Assembly (NCBI GenBank): GCA_035267185.1
Contig: DATFLY010000012.1
Coordinates: 1-8,490, forward strand
DNA: 8,490 bases
Reading direction: 5' to 3'
Source of the DNA: JAUIBE01 sp035267185
GTDB lineage: Bacteria; Pseudomonadota; Gammaproteobacteria; Xanthomonadales; SZUA-36
Both the position numbers and the translations under genes were made by a program. Under the pieces are notes generated by a model. The model made no database searches and had not been told where the DNA came from. It saw nothing but the letters and a program-made list of their open reading frames with translations. Shown here one piece after another: positions 5,489 through 8,490 of this stretch (the stretch's first letter is position 1; each line of letters opens with the position of its first letter).

Positions 5489-6700
5489 ATGGCATTTCTG
5501 GAAGACAAGTACCGACCACTTGACCTGCTTCGCTATGCAGGTCTGTTTACCTGGTTGTGTCTCACCGTACCCCTGGTGCTGATTCGCTCGATTGTCGACG
5601 AACCCATGGTGGCGGAGCGCTATCTCGCGTGGTGGGCCCTGCATGTATTGTTTGGGCTGACGTATTGGAACCAGGTTCGGGAACTGCCATTGCAGGCGCC
5701 TTTGGCTTATCGACTGGTTACGCTTCTTGTTCTGACTGGCAGTGCGCTGGCAATCTGCCTGGCAAGCGAGTCGAGTCTTGGTGGCGTACTGCTTCTAGTG
5801 GTGGCTGGATTGGTGCCCTGGATGCTGCCCACTTACGCAGCGGGCGCCTGGCTCCTGGCCCAGAACGTTGCCCTGGCAGTGATTATCTCGACATTACCCG
5901 GAATTTCATTTGTCGATGCCAGTGTCGCGTCCGGCCTGTTCCTGAGTATTTCGTTTTTTGCCTTTATCAGTTCCTACGTGGCATTGCGTCAGCACCTTGC
6001 GCGCGATGAGTTGCGAAAAGTGAATTCCGAGTTGCGCGCCACCCAGGCCCTGCTGGCTGAAAACACACGCATTGCCGAACGTGTTCGTATTTCCCGTGAA
6101 CTGCACGACCTGGTTGGGCACCATCTGACCGCATTGACACTCAACCTCGAAGTCGCGACCCACCTTGTCAACGACAAAGCCCTGGAACATGTCCAGCAGG
6201 CTCATTCACTGGCCAAGCTGTTGCTGGCCGATGTGCGTGAGGTTGTCAGTGAAATGCGTGACGACGACAAGGTCGAGCTTTCCGAAGCGCTGAGAACCCT
6301 GGTCGAGGGTGTCCCCCAACCCAGGATTCATCTGAACCTGCCGACTGAACTGGCAATGACAGATCCCGGGAGGGCGCAGGTGTTGTTGCGATGCGTCCAG
6401 GAAATGATCACCAATTCTGTACGTCACGCTGAAGCAAGAAATTTATGGATAAAGCTGAGGCTTGAGGATGGTGGTGTCGACATGCGGGCCCGTGACGATG
6501 GGCGTGGCGCAAACCATTTCGAGGCTGGCAATGGTCTCAAGGGTATGTCAGAGCGGCTGGCAGGGCTTGGTGGAACGCTTGATGTCAGTACTGCACCCGG
6601 GAAGGGTTTCTCCCTGAGGGCATGGGTGCCGCTGGAAATGGATACACTGGACATGCAGATCGAAGATGCCGATGTCAGGGGCATGAACCCGGCAGTTTAG
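5489..6700 (+). CDS. Sensor histidine kinase, DesK/NarL class (HisKA_3)
   Basis: A 403-residue kinase that should autophosphorylate and pass phosphate to the LuxR-type regulator encoded next. Residues 1-165 hold about six hydrophobic segments (near 17-35, 46-62, 75-93, 97-112, 115-135, 145-165) with no sizeable periplasmic domain, so sensing is probably within the membrane, as in DesK. A coiled-coil-like stretch (about 166-200) leads to the dimerisation domain with RISRELHDLVGHHL (200-213); H206 is the predicted phospho-acceptor. The ATPase domain has the N-box QEMITNSVRHAEA (304-316), DDGRG (336-340), NGLKGMSERL (348-357) and GKGF (371-374). The ATG at 5489 has only a poor ribosome site, but no better in-frame start precedes the first membrane helix. 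The stop is 62 bases before the regulator. The signal is unknown. Confidence 0.95.
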   Translation: MAFLEDKYRPLDLLRYAGLFTWLCLTVPLVLIRSIVDEPMVAERYLAWWALHVLFGLTYWNQVRELPLQAPLAYRLVTLLVLTGSALAICLASESSLGGVLLLVVAGLVPWMLPTYAAGAWLLAQNVALAVIISTLPGISFVDASVASGLFLSISFFAFISSYVALRQHLARDELRKVNSELRATQALLAENTRIAERVRISRELHDLVGHHLTALTLNLEVATHLVNDKALEHVQQAHSLAKLLLADVREVVSEMRDDDKVELSEALRTLVEGVPQPRIHLNLPTELAMTDPGRAQVLLRCVQEMITNSVRHAEARNLWIKLRLEDGGVDMRARDDGRGANHFEAGNGLKGMSERLAGLGGTLDVSTAPGKGFSLRAWVPLEMDTLDMQIEDADVRGMNPAV

Positions 6701-6752
6701 AACGGGCGCGGTGACGTGTTGTGAAAATAATAATGTCGGGCATTCAATAACT

Positions 6753-6756
6753 GGAG
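6753..6756 (+). promoter_or_regulatory. Ribosome binding site for the response regulator
   Basis: GGAG lies six bases before the ATG at 6763. Confidence 0.55.
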
Positions 6757-6762
6757 ACGAGA

Positions 6763-7404
6763 ATGATCAAAGTAATGCTGGTGGATGACCAGAACCTGGT
6801 ACGCAAGGGAGTGCGCAGCCTGCTCGAGTTGTCAGAGGAAATCGAGGTGATGGCAGAGGCTTCCGATGGTGCGGAGGCGATTCGCATGATCCCGGAGGTT
6901 AATCCGGACGTGGTGTTGCTGGATATGCGAATGCCAAAAATGTCCGGCCTGGATGTGCTCCAGCATCTTTCGGCTGAAAATGCGCTTCCACCAACCATTA
7001 TTCTCACCACTTTTGATGACGATGAAATTGTTCTGGCAGGCATTCGTTGCGGTGCGCGCGGATACCTGCTCAAGGATGTGTCACTGGCTGAACTGGTTGA
7101 AGCAGTCAAGACCGTGGCCGGCGGCGGCTCGATCGTAAAACCTGCGGTCACCCAGCGTTTGCTGAAAGGGCTGGGAAACATGACCACCGATTTTTCCAGC
7201 CTTGATAGACCGGATCCGCTGACCGACCGGGAAACGGAGATCCTGCGCCTGATGGCGGGTGGCTACAGCAACAAGGAAATTGCTAATTCACTGAGCGTGG
7301 CTGAAGGTACAGTCAAGAATCATGTCTCGAACATCCTGTCCAAGATGGGGGTTCGTGATCGCACAAGGGCGGTGCTCAAGGCATTTGAGCTTGGCCTGAT
7401 TTAG
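6763..7404 (+). CDS. NarL/FixJ-type response regulator
   Basis: A 213-residue two-domain regulator of the usual length. The receiver domain (1-118) has the acidic pair D8-D9, the phospho-acceptor D54 in VVLLDMRMP (50-58), T82/T83 at the switch position and K104 in YLLKD. A linker follows to about 148. The LuxR-type helix-turn-helix (about 150-211) shows LTDRETEILRLMAGGYSNKE (153-172), then VAEGTVKNHVSNIL (179-192). Phosphorylation by the adjacent kinase should promote dimerisation and DNA binding. All key residues are present. The start has a good ribosome site. Relatives often lie beside an ABC exporter; here the next gene is instead the TIR-TPR gene, 34 bases on, which could be co-transcribed or regulated. 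Confidence 0.97.
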   Translation: MIKVMLVDDQNLVRKGVRSLLELSEEIEVMAEASDGAEAIRMIPEVNPDVVLLDMRMPKMSGLDVLQHLSAENALPPTIILTTFDDDEIVLAGIRCGARGYLLKDVSLAELVEAVKTVAGGGSIVKPAVTQRLLKGLGNMTTDFSSLDRPDPLTDRETEILRLMAGGYSNKEIANSLSVAEGTVKNHVSNILSKMGVRDRTRAVLKAFELGLI

Positions 7405-7423
7405 GTGGAATCTGGCTGACTGA

Positions 7424-7430
7424 AGGGAGA
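7424..7430 (+). promoter_or_regulatory. Ribosome binding site supporting a TTG start of the TIR-TPR gene
   Basis: AGGGAGA (7424-7430) lies eight bases before the TTG at 7439. The frame has an in-frame stop at 7421-7423, so the gene cannot start earlier, and the next candidate starts would cut into the first TIR strand. Confidence 0.6.
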
Positions 7431-7438
7431 GATTCAGC

Positions 7439-8490
7439 TTGGACAAACCCACTGCTGCATACAAAGGGGCTGAAGCCTACGTGTTTGCGTGCTACGCGCA
7501 CGTTGATTCCGGGATGGTGTTTGATGATCTTGTTCAGCTAAACAATCAAGGGGTCAATATCTGGTATGACGAGGGAATTCAGGCGGGAAGTTCCTGGCGG
7601 GCAGAAATTGCCTCGGCGATTACCGGTGCTTCGAAATTTCTGTTTTTCATATCTGAAGCTTCCCTGGCATCGGCCCACTGCCTCCGTGAGGTCGACTACG
7701 CACTGAGCAACAACATCCCGATCATCCCGATCTACCTGGATGAATCTAAGTTACCTCCCGAACTGGACCTGGCATTAAACCGTGTGCAAGCCCTGTTTCG
7801 GAATGATGATTCACGCTACCAGGATCATCTGCTTGAGGCGTTGAGAAAAGGGCCAGGTCTTACATCGGTCACCGTCCATAAAAAGCGCAACCCAATGTCG
7901 CTTGTTGCCGTCTTTGCTGTGATCGCAATTGCAGTATTGCTGGTTTTCAACTGGCAAATAGACAAGTCAGAGATAAGTGACGGGATTCAATCTGCCGAGA
8001 CAGTCGCGACGCCTTCTGCATTTGAGCCTTACCTCGAGGGCATGGAATTGATGGAGCGCTGGGACAAGGATGACAACCTCGAAACAGCGATCAGCAAGTA
8101 CCAGGAGGCAATAGAGGCAGACCCGGAATTTGCGCTTGCTTACGCCCGCCTGGCTGAGGCTTTGCGAATGCAGTATGCGCTGACCCGGGACAAGGCCAAA
8201 CTCCAGGAGGCTATGAGTAACATCAACAGGGCGCTGAGCATGAATCCCGACCTGGCGCCCATACAGACAGTGCTTGGGCGAATTCAAATCACCCAGGGCA
8301 ATATGGGCCTGGCCCAGAACGCCCTTGAGCAGGCAGTTTCGATTGATCCGAACGACCCGACCGCCAATTCTGCCCTGGCTCGCCTTTACGAACGCCTCGG
8401 GCGCATGGAAGATGCCGAGGCGTCGTTTCAGAAATCAGTTTCCCTGGATCCGGAGGACCTGCGAATTATTGATTCCTACGCCAATTTCCT
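7439..8490 (+). CDS. TIR domain - transmembrane helix - TPR protein (3'-partial)
   Basis: The frame is open from TTG at 7439 to the right edge (350 full codons), so the C-terminus is missing. Residues 11-120 are a bacterial TIR domain: first strand AYVFACYAHVDS (13-24), NIWYDEGIQAGSSWRAEI (40-57) as the BB-loop region, FLFFISEASLAS (67-78), HCLREVDYAL (80-89) and IPIIPIYLD (93-101). E84 matches the position of the catalytic glutamate of TIR NAD-cleaving enzymes, so enzyme activity is possible. A basic HKKRNP (147-152) precedes a single hydrophobic helix (153-171). TPR repeats follow from about 198, at least four, ending in DP at 228-229, 303-304 and 337-338 and in NP at 269-270. The charge pattern predicts TIR inside and TPR outside the inner membrane. 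Role is unknown; signalling, NAD depletion in defence, or scaffolding are all possible. Confidence 0.9.
   Translation, partial: MDKPTAAYKGAEAYVFACYAHVDSGMVFDDLVQLNNQGVNIWYDEGIQAGSSWRAEIASAITGASKFLFFISEASLASAHCLREVDYALSNNIPIIPIYLDESKLPPELDLALNRVQALFRNDDSRYQDHLLEALRKGPGLTSVTVHKKRNPMSLVAVFAVIAIAVLLVFNWQIDKSEISDGIQSAETVATPSAFEPYLEGMELMERWDKDDNLETAISKYQEAIEADPEFALAYARLAEALRMQYALTRDKAKLQEAMSNINRALSMNPDLAPIQTVLGRIQITQGNMGLAQNALEQAVSIDPNDPTANSALARLYERLGRMEDAEASFQKSVSLDPEDLRIIDSYANF

Noticed and set aside
6719..6748. Promoter-like TTGTGA-18-TTCAAT before the response regulator
   Set aside because: The implied transcript start falls on or after the ribosome site at 6753-6756, so it could not serve the ATG at 6763 well.
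6744..7187. Minus-strand 147-codon frame over the response regulator
   Set aside because: It is a shadow of the well-supported receiver domain gene.
7967..8287. Minus-strand 106-codon frame
   Set aside because: It lies wholly inside the TIR-TPR frame, whose TPR pattern on the plus strand is clear.

Overview
The window is chromosomal-looking DNA of moderately high GC from a Gram-negative bacterium. An OmpA-type peptidoglycan-binding domain, a c-type cytochrome with a membrane anchor, and the overall gene style suggest a gammaproteobacterium, perhaps Xanthomonadales/Chromatiales-like. That assignment is inference. No rRNA, tRNA, CRISPR array or intact insertion sequence was seen.

Layout. (1) 1-1568, plus strand: the 3' part of a long envelope protein made of tandem carboxypeptidase-regulatory-like beta-sandwich repeats and a C-terminal OmpA domain. 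Its start lies left of the window. (2) 1569-1877: about 310 bases with no convincing gene, holding short inverted repeats and an 11-base motif that recurs at 3632. (3) 3611 to 1878, minus strand: a compact three-gene operon of a HAAS-like membrane protein, a PadR-family repressor (ATGA overlap) and an SRPBCC/AHSA1-like protein. (4) 3716-4732, plus: a membrane-anchored diheme c-type cytochrome, divergent from the operon. (5) 4733-4846: a convergent gap with a 14-base tandem repeat. (6) 5410 to 4847, minus: a RimJ/RimL-type GNAT acetyltransferase. (7) 5489-8490, plus: a DesK/NarL-type histidine kinase, a LuxR-type response regulator and then, 34 bases on, a long open frame running off the right edge. 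This last gene encodes a TIR domain, one transmembrane helix and TPR repeats.

How the genes may work together. The kinase and regulator form a standard phosphorelay. The close, co-directional TIR-TM-TPR gene could be its partner or target. The charge pattern around its single helix predicts the TIR domain in the cytoplasm and the TPRs in the periplasm. The PadR operon looks self-regulated, with a small palindrome in the divergent promoter region it shares with the cytochrome gene. The TIR-TM-TPR gene beside a two-component system is the most interesting item here; the other genes are recognisable family members.
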